Below are positions 7,984 to 16,540 of a stretch of DNA of 40,811 nucleotides, one piece after another (position 1 is the first letter of the stretch; every line of letters begins with the position of its first letter). The notes below the pieces were generated by a model. It had not been told where the DNA came from. It made no database searches and was given only the letters and a program-made list of their open reading frames with translations. The position numbers and the translations under genes were made by a program. The stretch comes from Myxacorys chilensis ATA2-1-KO14 (lineage in GTDB: Bacteria > Cyanobacteriota > Cyanobacteriia > Leptolyngbyales > Leptolyngbyaceae): positions 1 to 40,811 of the forward strand of contig JAHHHP010000049.1 in assembly GCA_019359275.1 (NCBI GenBank). Direction: 5' to 3'.

Positions 7984-8544
7984 ATGGTGCAATCTCCTAA
8001 AATTCTCACGCTAGAAGAATTTCTGCAACTGCCAGAAACAAACCCCGCTAGCGAATACATTGACGGACAAATTATGCAAAAACCAATGCCAGAAGGAGAA
8101 CATAGCGCTATACAGACTGAACTTCCACCCGCTATTAATGCAGCGCTTCGATCTCAAAAGATTGCACGGGCATTCACTGAATTGAGATGTACCTTCGGGG
8201 GACGCTCAACCGTGCCAGATATATCGGTTTTTGTTTGGGATCGAATTCCTCGTAAGGACGATGGCAGCGTTGCCAATGATTTCGCCATTGCCCCTGACTG
8301 GACAATTGAAATTCTATCTCCAGACCAAAGCCAAACAAAAGTTGTAAAGAATATTCTGCATTGCCTCAAGCACGGTACTCAATTAGGATGGCTCATTGAT
8401 CCATCTGAAAAAACAGTATTTGTTTGTGCTCCTAACCATCCCGGTGATTTCTTTGATGAACCAGAGCAGATTATTCCCGTTCCTGATTTCGCAAAAGACC
8501 TCCAACTTACCGTACAGCAGTTGTTCGATTGGCTATTAAATTAA
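7984..8544 (+). CDS. Uma2-family (DUF820) putative PD-(D/E)XK nuclease, copy 1
   Basis: 186 residues, ATG at 7984. Typical Uma2 order: LTLEEFLQLPET near residue 9, a GQI strand with QKPMPEGEHS, then the nuclease-like core with TVPDISVFVWDR (Asp of PD) and WTIEILSPDQSQTKV (Glu of E-x-L-S-P). A lysine in the VVKNILHCLKHG helix and GWLIDP follow. Uma2 proteins share the restriction-endonuclease fold, are very numerous in cyanobacteria and have no firmly established role. It is closely related to 9845-10408 on the other side of gap. Confidence 0.85.
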   Translation: MVQSPKILTLEEFLQLPETNPASEYIDGQIMQKPMPEGEHSAIQTELPPAINAALRSQKIARAFTELRCTFGGRSTVPDISVFVWDRIPRKDDGSVANDFAIAPDWTIEILSPDQSQTKVVKNILHCLKHGTQLGWLIDPSEKTVFVCAPNHPGDFFDEPEQIIPVPDFAKDLQLTVQQLFDWLLN

Positions 8545-8716
8545 TTTCTTAACGATCGCTGCCCCCACTCCTGCCCTATTTTTCATCCCACCAGAACGGA
8601 TCAAAACATTACGTCCTACAGCTATTTCTAAAAAGTGCGGTAACGTGTTTAGAAATCTGAAAAAGATTTGTTTCCCACTGAGTAGATTTAGGTACCAAGT
8701 TTTAGGAGCAGTCACT

Positions 8717-9745
8717 ATGACTACCGTTAAGGTAGGAATCAACGGATTTGGTCGGATTGGCCGATTGGTGTTTCGGGCAGGACTTGCCAATCCCAACATC
8801 GAATTTGTCGGCATCAACGATTTGGTTCCTCCAGACAATCTGGCTTACTTGCTGAAATACGACTCCACTCATGGCATGTACAAGGGTAAAGTCGAAGCGA
8901 AAGCCGATGGCATCGTGGTGAATGATAAATTCATTCCTTGCACAGCTATCCGCAATCCAGCAGAGTTGCCGTGGGATCAGTTGGGCGCAGATTACGTGGT
9001 CGAAGCAACGGGTTTTTTCACCGATTTTGAAGGGGCATCAAACCACATCAAAGCCGGTGCAAAGCGGGTTGTGATTTCGGCTCCGACCAAAGATCCAGAG
9101 CATGTCAAAACGCTATTGATGGGCGTAAATCATCACGAATTTGATCCTGACACTCATACGATCGTATCCAACGCCAGTTGTACGACGAATTGCCTCGCGC
9201 CGATCGCGAAAGTTCTGAACGATAACTTCGGGCTAAGTGAAGGGTTGATGACCACTGTTCATGCGATGACAGCAACGCAACCCACGGTCGATGGCCCCAG
9301 TAAAAAAGACTGGCGCGGCGGACGCGGGGCCTCGCAAAACATCATTCCTGCCGCAACAGGTGCCGCAAAAGCTGTGACGCTGGTGCTGCCTGAACTGAAA
9401 GGCAGACTAACCGGCATGGCCTTTCGCGTTCCAACTCCCGATGTGTCTGTGGTGGATCTCACGTTCAAAACCGAAAAGGCGACGAGCTACAAAGGTATCT
9501 GCGCCGCGATGAAGGAGGCCTCGGAATCCTCGCTAAAAGGCGTTTTGGGTTATACAGAAGATGAGGTGGTTTCAACTGATTTCCAGGGCGATCTGCACTC
9601 TAGTATTTTTGATGCGGGCGCAGGGATGGAACTCAACTCCAATTTCTTCAAGGTCGTGTCATGGTATGACAACGAATGGGGTTACTCCAATCGAGTGATT
9701 GATTTGATGATGACGATCGCACAAAAAGACGGCATCTTGAACTAA
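8717..9745 (+). CDS. gap: Glyceraldehyde-3-phosphate dehydrogenase, NAD-type (Gap1-like)
   Basis: 342 residues. The ATG at 8717 is chosen because AGGAG precedes it at 8703-8707 and the protein then starts with the family's TVKVGINGFGRIGR; a GTG 24 codons upstream would add unrelated residues. The catalytic cysteine is C155 in SNASCTTNC, and the general-base histidine lies in TVHAMTATQ. Asp35 (GINDLV), after the second beta strand, is the residue that binds the adenosine ribose of NAD. The sequence resembles the glycolytic Gap1 type rather than the Calvin-cycle Gap2 type. It interconverts glyceraldehyde-3-phosphate and 1,3-bisphosphoglycerate in the cytoplasm. It stands alone between two inverted Uma2 genes and ends directly at a hairpin. 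Confidence 0.95.
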   Translation: MTTVKVGINGFGRIGRLVFRAGLANPNIEFVGINDLVPPDNLAYLLKYDSTHGMYKGKVEAKADGIVVNDKFIPCTAIRNPAELPWDQLGADYVVEATGFFTDFEGASNHIKAGAKRVVISAPTKDPEHVKTLLMGVNHHEFDPDTHTIVSNASCTTNCLAPIAKVLNDNFGLSEGLMTTVHAMTATQPTVDGPSKKDWRGGRGASQNIIPAATGAAKAVTLVLPELKGRLTGMAFRVPTPDVSVVDLTFKTEKATSYKGICAAMKEASESSLKGVLGYTEDEVVSTDFQGDLHSSIFDAGAGMELNSNFFKVVSWYDNEWGYSNRVIDLMMTIAQKDGILN

Positions 9746-9792
9746 GTAAATGCGCGATCGCTCTCGAAATGAAGGCGCGATCGCGCGTTTAC
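9746..9792 (+). terminator. Hairpin built from HIP1 sequences, directly after gap
   Basis: GTAAATGCGCGATCGC at 9746-9761 pairs with GCGATCGCGCGTTTAC at 9777-9792: 16 base pairs including one G-U, with a 15-base loop. It begins at the first base after the gap stop codon. There is no T-run on either strand, so it may act as an RNA 3'-end stabiliser or a weak terminator rather than a classical intrinsic terminator. Confidence 0.5.
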
Positions 9793-9844
9793 AACAACGA
9801 TCAGAAAAATTCTGGATAAGTAATCGAGCATCTAAACTCAACCT

Positions 9845-10408
9845 CTAATCTAACAGCCACCCGAACAATTCTCCGACTGTAAGACGAAACTCATTGGCAA
9901 AGTCAGGCACAGGAATTTGCTGTTCTGCCACATCAAAGAATTGAGTCGGTCGATCGGCATGATAAACAAATACAATTTTTTCATATGGATCGATCAACCA
10001 ACCGAGTTGAGTTCCATGTTCAAGGCAGTGCAGAATGTTTTTAATTACTCTGGTTGGGCTTTGATCAGGAGAAAGGATTTCAATTGTCCAATCAGGCGAA
10101 ATTTGAAACGAGTTAGCAATTTCGCCGTTCTCATCACGCGGAAGTCTATCCCAGCTAAACACTGCTACATCTGGAACCGTTGATCGTCCACCAAATGTAC
10201 ATCTCAACTCAGGATAAGCTCGCGCAATGCGTTTCGGCTTTAACCCCACCTCGATCGCAAGTGTCAGATCCCGTTGAACTGTGCTGTGTTTTCCTTGCGG
10301 CATTGGTTTCTGAGTGATTTGACCATTAAAATATTCGCTGGCGGGCTTTGTTTCCGGCAGCTTCAAAAATTCTTCTAATGTGAGAGATTTAGCGGGTGTC
10401 TGAACCAT
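9845..10408 (-). CDS. Uma2-family (DUF820) putative PD-(D/E)XK nuclease, copy 2
   Basis: 187 residues, ATG at 10408. It aligns along its length with the copy at 7984-8544; long shared blocks include ELRCTFGGRSTVPD, SPDWTIEILSPDQS and HGTQLGWLIDP. The core Asp (TVPDVAVFSWDR) and Glu (IEILSP) are both kept. The two copies face each other in inverted orientation around gap, so they probably arose by duplication of one gene. It lies 23 bp downstream of the helicase gene, so it may be read through from it. The function of the family is not established. Confidence 0.85.
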   Translation of the reverse strand: MVQTPAKSLTLEEFLKLPETKPASEYFNGQITQKPMPQGKHSTVQRDLTLAIEVGLKPKRIARAYPELRCTFGGRSTVPDVAVFSWDRLPRDENGEIANSFQISPDWTIEILSPDQSPTRVIKNILHCLEHGTQLGWLIDPYEKIVFVYHADRPTQFFDVAEQQIPVPDFANEFRLTVGELFGWLLD

Positions 10409-10431
10409 GTCTATTGCCTCTCAAGGACTCT

Positions 10432-12762
10432 CTAGAACTCTACGTTATCATCTTCATCCGACCCGCCAATTACCGAGAGCGGAAAGCGTTCTTTTAATGC
10501 AGGAATAACGGGACACGGTTTACGCTCGTCCAAGTTTTCTGGTTTGCCCCAACTGAACGGCGCTTGTTTTGCTGCCGACATCCACAGCAATCGTTTAGCG
10601 CGAGTCATCGCGACGTAGAGCAAGCGAAATTCCTCTGCTGTTTTGAGATAGCCTGCGCGTTCCCAAGCTTCTTCTGTGCCAGGAATGGGGTAGTTGTGAA
10701 CGATCGCTCGGATCTGCGATCGCGCCACTTCTGACAGGGTAAACTCTCCTAGAAACTGCATGAGCGGCGGCACGTAGAGCGATCCCGGAATCGTGTTCTC
10801 ATGCAGAAACGGCAGAAACACATAATCCCAATCTAACCCTTTGGCTTTGTGCATTGTAATAATTGTGATCTGTGCGGGACGAATATAGCGATCGTCATCT
10901 TCCGCCTCAACGGGTTCAAACCGCTCGGAACTAACAATTTCATTTAATACCTCTAGCATTGCTCCTAGCGAACTCTGATGCATTTGCTGCATGATTCGCT
11001 CAGTCAATTTATCTGCTGTTGCTAATTCTGTTTGATCATAGTCAAGCGTGTAGGCGAGAAAGGGAATCAGTTGATAGAGCGGAAGTTCTATTCTGGCTCT
11101 CAGTAAATTGATGCAATAACGGCTGGACTGTTGAACAGTTGTGGACTGTGGTGGATCGAGTGGAGAGGGATATAAAAACTGTTCGGGGAACAGAATCAGC
11201 GCGTTGAGATCTTGATTAGGAATAAGTCGCCGTCCAACTAATACTGACAATGCCGCTTTGAGATTGTCGGACGAATGAGGACGATCGAGAAATTGCAAGA
11301 GAGACAGAATTTCGCCCGGAATGTGAGATTGGCGATCGCGCTGTCCGACTTCAAACACGCTCAATTTTTCGTCATACCACCGAGCAAGCTGTTGAGCGAC
11401 AAATCGCCCTTGTTCATTCGTTCTTACGAGTACTGCTACCGAGGTGTTGGGGTTTTGTTGAAAGAGCGCGATCGCACGTTGCCCAATCATTTCTACGGTC
11501 TGATACACGTCATCTGGCGTGTGCAGTTCGAGTCCCAATCCTTCAGGCGCAGGATTAGCATCTTTTTGCGGATCGTTTGCGGAGACGGGATGGATTGCCT
11601 GTGGGCGGAATGGGGCTTCTGCCTCGGTAGCAGAATCGGAAGGTTTGCCGTACTTGCGATTGATCCAGGTGAGAACGAAATTTGCAGCGTTGATAATCGT
11701 GCGGCTGCTACGACCCGCTTGGTTCATTTCAGCGAGCCGATTTTCAGTGGCACAAGTTTGGCAAAAATCACGGAAGAAGACCGGATCGGCAGGCGTAAAG
11801 GTTGAGTTAATCGCTTGGTTTGGATCACCAACGCGCACCAAGTTTTGAATAGAAGAATCTGTGGGATCAGCAGATAGAATTTCTAGTAATTTCGTTTGTA
11901 ATGGACTTGAATCTTGGGCTTCATCTTCAAACACCGCAAAAACTTGAGTTTGCCAACGATCCTTCGGAGTTTCGTGAAGCGAATCGCGCGCATTTGAATA
12001 CTCTAATACTCGCAATGCTCCTAAAATCATCTCATCATAATCAATCAAATTTCTTGATTTGAGTTGAGTTTGATATTGCTCATAGAGTCCTGCTGCGATC
12101 GCTAAAATCGAATAATCATCATTTACCTCACTATTTCGCAAATCTTGCGGCATCAATCCAGAACTCTTTGCTTCTCGAATTACTGTTGCGGCTAAATCGG
12201 GTAACACTTCTGTTCGCAGAACTGATTGCCGTCGTAATCGCTCGGTTTCTTCTCCATCAAACTGTCTGCCTTCAAGCAACCGTTGATACAACGTTGGATT
12301 CAGACCTAACCATTGCTCAACGCTGGTACGAATTAACCGATGTCCTTGAGTTGGCGTAATCAAAACTGCATCTGGATTTAAGCCCGATAGTTCTGGGTAG
12401 CTCCGTGCGATCGCCCACGCTAATCCATGCAGGGTGTGAACGACGAATCCCCCTTGGGGCAGCGCTAATTCCTTTAAATGTTTGCGAATTTTGGCTTTGA
12501 TGTTAGCAGCAGCAGATCGCGTGAAGGTGACGACGACTAATTGGTGGCGTGGATGCAATTGATGACGCGCGATCGCAAAGGCAGCAGCAACGGCCATTCC
12601 GGTCGATTTCCCGGCTCCAGGCACGGCAGAGACAGCTAAGCGTCCGCTTTGCCAGTCGGCAATCTCGCGCTGTCCGGGACGCAATGTGTCACGAAGCGAT
12701 CGCAGCAGATCGTCGCGTCTAGTTGATTGAGCATCTGAGGCGAGCCAAGTATCAGCAGACAT
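10432..12762 (-). CDS. UvrD/Rep-family (superfamily 1A) DNA helicase
   Basis: 776 residues from ATG at 12762; a TTG two codons further upstream is less likely. All the SF1A landmarks can be read: Q-motif region LRPGQREIA near 28, Walker A AVPGAGKST at 46-54, motif Ia VVVTFTRSAAANIK, Walker B with EDEAQDSSPLQ near 283, motif III GDPNQAINSTF, motif V ITMHKAKGLDWDYVFLP and motif VI LLYVAMTRAKRLLW. Such enzymes unwind DNA 3'-5' in repair or recombination. No nuclease domain follows, and no AddB/RecC-like partner is nearby, so it is more like a stand-alone UvrD-like helicase. The 3' neighbour is a Uma2 gene 23 bp away. Confidence 0.9.
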   Translation of the reverse strand: MSADTWLASDAQSTRRDDLLRSLRDTLRPGQREIADWQSGRLAVSAVPGAGKSTGMAVAAAFAIARHQLHPRHQLVVVTFTRSAAANIKAKIRKHLKELALPQGGFVVHTLHGLAWAIARSYPELSGLNPDAVLITPTQGHRLIRTSVEQWLGLNPTLYQRLLEGRQFDGEETERLRRQSVLRTEVLPDLAATVIREAKSSGLMPQDLRNSEVNDDYSILAIAAGLYEQYQTQLKSRNLIDYDEMILGALRVLEYSNARDSLHETPKDRWQTQVFAVFEDEAQDSSPLQTKLLEILSADPTDSSIQNLVRVGDPNQAINSTFTPADPVFFRDFCQTCATENRLAEMNQAGRSSRTIINAANFVLTWINRKYGKPSDSATEAEAPFRPQAIHPVSANDPQKDANPAPEGLGLELHTPDDVYQTVEMIGQRAIALFQQNPNTSVAVLVRTNEQGRFVAQQLARWYDEKLSVFEVGQRDRQSHIPGEILSLLQFLDRPHSSDNLKAALSVLVGRRLIPNQDLNALILFPEQFLYPSPLDPPQSTTVQQSSRYCINLLRARIELPLYQLIPFLAYTLDYDQTELATADKLTERIMQQMHQSSLGAMLEVLNEIVSSERFEPVEAEDDDRYIRPAQITIITMHKAKGLDWDYVFLPFLHENTIPGSLYVPPLMQFLGEFTLSEVARSQIRAIVHNYPIPGTEEAWERAGYLKTAEEFRLLYVAMTRAKRLLWMSAAKQAPFSWGKPENLDERKPCPVIPALKERFPLSVIGGSDEDDNVEF

Positions 12763-12981
12763 AGGCAAAATAGATCACTTGCACTAATCCTACTAGACTT
12801 CTCGCAGAATTGGATTGGCAGATGTAGTGACTGAATGGCTGAAAACCAAGGTTGAGTGATTCTCGTAAGCTTAATTCATTGGAGAAAACTAGAAGCGTTA
12901 TTATTTAGGAGAGCAGATTTCAGTGTTCAGCAGCGCTACTGATTTGCAAATCGCTCCCTATTTTTGTTGTGCCTTCACACT

Positions 12982-13623
12982 ATGATTCAAGCTCTTGCAC
13001 AATCGATCGCGTTTGATGAGTTTATCGCTTGGTATCCAGAAAACTCAGAGACTCGCTACGAACTGCATCGTGGAGTAATTGTTGAAATGCCAAAACCAAG
13101 AGGCAAACATTCTGATGTTGCAGGGTTCCTAAGCGGATCGCTGTTTATTGAAATAGGGCGAATGAACCTTTCCTACTTTATTCCTAGAGAATGCATCGTT
13201 AGAACAATTGATGGGGAATCGGGCTATGAACCCGATGTGATTGTGTTGGACAGACAAACGATCGCAGACGATCTGCAGTGGGAGAAAGAATCGGTTATTA
13301 CCAAAGGGAAGTCTACGCGGCTAGTTATTGAAGTAGTCAGTACCAATTGGCGGGATGATTATGCCCACAAATTTACAGATTATGAAGCGTTAGGCATTCC
13401 TGAATATTGGCAGGTTGATTATTTGGGTTTAGGCGGTAGACGTTATATTGGCAATCCTAAGCAACCAACCCTCTCGGTTTGTGAGCTAATCGATGGAGAA
13501 TATGAGATCCGTCAGTTTCGAGGAAGCGACCCTAGCGGTATCTGCGAAGCAGCGCGCATCATTTCTCCAACACTCCCAGATCTACAACTGACCGCAGAAC
13601 AAGTTTTTGCAGCAGGACAATGA
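12982..13623 (+). CDS. Uma2-family (DUF820) putative PD-(D/E)XK nuclease, copy 3
   Basis: 213 residues. ATG at 12982 is preferred over an in-frame TTG at 12964. The family pattern is present: a DEFIAWYPE opening, YELHRGVIVEMPKPRGKHS, then GYEPDVIVLDR (core Asp), LVIEVVSTNWRDDYAHK (core Glu and Lys) and YEALGIPEYWQVDY. It is longer than and clearly different from the two copies around gap, belonging to the subgroup whose C-terminal half contains G-I-P-E-Y-W. Its biological role is not established. Confidence 0.85.
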   Translation: MIQALAQSIAFDEFIAWYPENSETRYELHRGVIVEMPKPRGKHSDVAGFLSGSLFIEIGRMNLSYFIPRECIVRTIDGESGYEPDVIVLDRQTIADDLQWEKESVITKGKSTRLVIEVVSTNWRDDYAHKFTDYEALGIPEYWQVDYLGLGGRRYIGNPKQPTLSVCELIDGEYEIRQFRGSDPSGICEAARIISPTLPDLQLTAEQVFAAGQ

Positions 13624-13931
13624 AAGAAGTGGAAAATGAGTAGCCGAACATCTCTAGAGCAAACCCTCAAAGCCTTTTATGATTGTTTCTGCTATCTGTT
13701 CAAACTTGCAACTGTTGGCTGAACAGATTTTGACAGCAGACAGATAGCGCAACGTTTAGAAACAGGGTAACTTAGTTGAAGGTTAGGCCATATTTGCTAT
13801 CAGTGAGCAGCAGATTTGAGCACTTAGATAAAAGCGTTAGTCCAGATGTATAGTTGTCTTGCGGTCAACTATGAGGCGATTGCTGTGAGGTTACTGAATC
13901 TTGTACTCAAATTTAAAGTGGAGCTTAGATT
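13624..13931. other. Non-coding stretch with two alternative hairpins
   Basis: No gene is seen in 308 bases. GCTATCTG (13691-13698) can pair with CAGATAGC (13741-13748). The overlapping TCTGTTC (13695-13701) can pair with GAACAGA (13721-13727), so the two stems exclude each other. The stretch ends with the upstream region of the DUF2584-like gene. Confidence 0.35.
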
Positions 13932-14198
13932 ATGGGAATGCCATGTCAAGTCAACAGCATTCTAAAATTAAATCCATCTCAGGGCTATCCTACACAATTT
14001 GAGAAGGGTAAACGGTATCAGGCTCAAAAAGAAGGCTACAGAATCATTCCGGTAGATGTTCCAATTCCGTTAGTGGATGAAGATTGGCTTGCTCGTGCAG
14101 ATATTAAAATTTGCAGACTTGTTTGGCAAGATGGCATGACCAGTGTAGAGTTTGAAATTGATAGAATTTACCAGATTCCATTTTTAACCAAAGATTAG
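13932..14198 (+). CDS. Small conserved protein, DUF2584-like
   Basis: 88 residues, ATG at 13932. The opening MGMPCQVNSILKLNPSQG, with later KEGYRIIPVDVPIPLVDEDW and a closing VEFEIDRIYQIPF, is the pattern I associate with the DUF2584 family of small cyanobacterial and Bacillus proteins; I could not confirm the assignment. It is soluble, with no signal peptide and no catalytic motif. It stands alone, convergent with ccs1. Confidence 0.7.
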   Translation: MGMPCQVNSILKLNPSQGYPTQFEKGKRYQAQKEGYRIIPVDVPIPLVDEDWLARADIKICRLVWQDGMTSVEFEIDRIYQIPFLTKD

Positions 14199-14386
14199 AA
14201 GTATGGTTAGGGTTAATTAACTACGTTTAAGTAAAACAATCATCTATGAAACTGAATCATTTCTCCCAAAACTTAGATTAACTCAAGCTTTCATATCTAT
14301 CTTATTTCTCGTTGTTCGAGTATTATCAGTTTGGGCGATACTTAATCTTTTTTACTAGCGAAAATAGAAGATAGCTTAGTCATACG

Positions 14387-15757
14387 CTAAACATTTGCAA
14401 GCTGATCTTCTGATGATTGAACCAAGTCTTTCTGACCATCTAACTGATCCAAAATGCTGAGAAATTCTCGTTCAAATGTCACTTGAGCGCGATTCGTTCT
14501 GCCGCCGATATACAGCGTGTCGTCTTGTTGCAATGCCCAAATTTGCGAGTGAGATACATAACTCATCATGACGCCAAGCATCAGTAAGCCGAAGCCGAGG
14601 TACACCACAGGAATACCGGGATCGGCTTTGATTTGCAGTCCGGTGCTGCCGATGATATCCGCGATCGCAACCTTGACTCCGTGAATCTCAACCGACATGC
14701 CTTTACGCACAGTAGAGATCAGTTTGCCTTGCATGTCGTAAATGAGCAGTAACCCCTGCATGTCTCTCGCCACCAGAGAAACACCATCACTGAGATCCGG
14801 TTTGAGCGGCAAAAATGTTCCCCAAATTCTGCCGCCGATCGCATCTAGTTTTGCCATTGGCAACTGCAACAGGGGACTGTTGTTTAATTTAAGCTGAACA
14901 CCCGCGATCGCCCAATCCGCTTGATAGAGTGTGACGCCTTTATAACGAAGCGGTTGATTAACGTGGATTGTTTGCTGATCAACTTTGTTGCCGTCTTTGT
15001 TCAACACAGACAGCGTTGAATAGAACTGATCGATTTCTCCAGATGGCAAATAGTCAATCCAAAATTGATCGACTTTCACTGACCAATCATTTAACACCGA
15101 AAGATTGGCAAAGGGTCCAGCATCGGTGACATTTCTGATTTGAAAGGTGGCTCCACTTGGAACAATTTCTTGAGCGATAAATCCGGTCATCGCGCCGATC
15201 ACGCCACCCAGCAAGATCACCAGCATTCCCACATGAACGACAATCGGACCAATTCTGCCGATAATGCCTTTGTGCGCGTAGAGTTTTTCGCCTTCTTGAA
15301 AGATTTTGTAGCGACGCTGTTTTAGCAAAGGCGCAATGTCTGGAAGTGGGGCTTGCTTAAATTCTGCGCTCAGGGCAAACTTTTGAAATTGGCGAGGCTG
15401 GCTGTAGAAATTCCATGTCCGCGAAAACCAGCGCAACGCAGGCAACTGACGAGTAAAGGTACAGGCGGTCAAACTTGCGCCAAACAGAATCAAGATTGCC
15501 AAATACCACCAAGTTCGATACACATGATCCAAGCCTGCTGTTAGCAACACTTTCCAGGTGAGAAAGCCAAACAGAGCCGGGTGTTCTGGATAATTGAATT
15601 GATAGAATGCCAGCGATTGTCCTTGCTCGATTACGGTTCCAGCAATGCTGAAGATGGCGATCGCCAACAGCAATGCGATCGCGAGGCGCAAATCTGCCAG
15701 AACGGGTACAATTTCTTTTCTAAAATATCGCTTAGGCGCAGTGATCCAAGTATTCAT
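14387..15757 (-). CDS. ccs1: Cytochrome c biogenesis protein Ccs1/ResB (system II)
   Basis: 456 residues. ATG at 15757 is chosen; the frame is open for 79 more codons upstream, but that part lies inside ccdA and has no Ccs1 similarity. Three membrane helices lie near residues 22-40, 82-101 and 160-180, then a large lumenal/periplasmic domain, and a last helix near the C-terminus (VYLGFGLLMLGVMMSYVSH). The motifs RTWWYLAILILFGASL and GPIVVHVGMLVILLGG, with its histidine, are typical of ResB/Ccs1. With CcsA this protein carries haem to apocytochromes c such as cytochrome f. The gene starts 14 bp after ccdA, so the two form one transcript. Confidence 0.93.
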   Translation of the reverse strand: MNTWITAPKRYFRKEIVPVLADLRLAIALLLAIAIFSIAGTVIEQGQSLAFYQFNYPEHPALFGFLTWKVLLTAGLDHVYRTWWYLAILILFGASLTACTFTRQLPALRWFSRTWNFYSQPRQFQKFALSAEFKQAPLPDIAPLLKQRRYKIFQEGEKLYAHKGIIGRIGPIVVHVGMLVILLGGVIGAMTGFIAQEIVPSGATFQIRNVTDAGPFANLSVLNDWSVKVDQFWIDYLPSGEIDQFYSTLSVLNKDGNKVDQQTIHVNQPLRYKGVTLYQADWAIAGVQLKLNNSPLLQLPMAKLDAIGGRIWGTFLPLKPDLSDGVSLVARDMQGLLLIYDMQGKLISTVRKGMSVEIHGVKVAIADIIGSTGLQIKADPGIPVVYLGFGLLMLGVMMSYVSHSQIWALQQDDTLYIGGRTNRAQVTFEREFLSILDQLDGQKDLVQSSEDQLANV

Positions 15758-15771
15758 AATTCTTAAACGGC

Positions 15772-16509
15772 TTAACTCAGTAATCCAAATCTCGACAGCA
15801 GCGAGAATACGCCGAATCCGACTAATAACGCTCCACTGGTGGGCGTAATCCAGGCTGACCAACGCCGCACTTCTAGCAATTTCTTGATCGACGCGGTAAA
15901 CGTTCCTGCAAGAATCAGGGGCGCAACGTAACCTGCGGTGTAGCAAAGCAACAGCGTGCCGCCTAAAACCGGATCTTTTGTAGATCCAATCCAAGCGAGG
16001 ATGGTTGCTAAAACAGGAGTGCTACACGGAGACGCCACTAATCCGAACGTGACGCCCAAGAAATACGATCGCGCACTCGTCGGCAAGTCTTTAGAAATCC
16101 AATTCATGCCATCAAATGACGGCAGCGGAAACGGGAGGGCTTCCATGAGATTTAAGCCCATGACGATCGCGACTAGGCTAACTACAATCGGCAGTCCTAA
16201 TCCGATCTGCCCGTACACTTGCCCCAACAAGGTTGCTGCAATGCCTAATCCTGCCAGTGTGGTTGCGAGTCCAAGCGAAAACCAGGTCGATTGGAGCGCT
16301 CCTTGCCAACGTTTGTCAGTGTCGTATCCGCCGATATAGCCAATGGTGATGGGCAACATCGACAATGTGCAGGGAGTCAAGCTGGTGAGCAACCCCGCCG
16401 CGAAGATAATCGCCGCGCTAACAGGCGTGAGATGAGTTAGCTGAGTTGAAACAAGCCCATTGGCAAACTGAGCCAATTCGTAAAGCGATGTTTGAAGGGT
16501 TTCTAACAT
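15772..16509 (-). CDS. ccdA: Cytochrome c biogenesis protein CcdA (thiol-disulfide transporter)
   Basis: 245 residues, ATG at 16509. About six hydrophobic helices carry the two conserved redox cysteines in SLTPCTLSMLP and VASPCSTPVLA, the paired P-C motifs of CcdA/DsbD. CcdA passes electrons from cytoplasmic thioredoxin across the membrane so that the cysteines of apocytochromes c are reduced before haem attachment. This agrees with ccs1 directly downstream. The gene begins 31 bp after the ABC ATPase gene, so all three may share a transcript. Length and motifs are normal. Confidence 0.95.
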   Translation of the reverse strand: MLETLQTSLYELAQFANGLVSTQLTHLTPVSAAIIFAAGLLTSLTPCTLSMLPITIGYIGGYDTDKRWQGALQSTWFSLGLATTLAGLGIAATLLGQVYGQIGLGLPIVVSLVAIVMGLNLMEALPFPLPSFDGMNWISKDLPTSARSYFLGVTFGLVASPCSTPVLATILAWIGSTKDPVLGGTLLLCYTAGYVAPLILAGTFTASIKKLLEVRRWSAWITPTSGALLVGFGVFSLLSRFGLLS

Positions 16510-16540
16510 GGATTAAGTGTTACGCAATTTAAAGCGTCAC

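Noticed and set aside
15758..15994. 79-codon N-terminal extension of ccs1
   Set aside because: The extension lies inside ccdA and shows no Ccs1 similarity; the ATG at 15757 gives the family's normal length.
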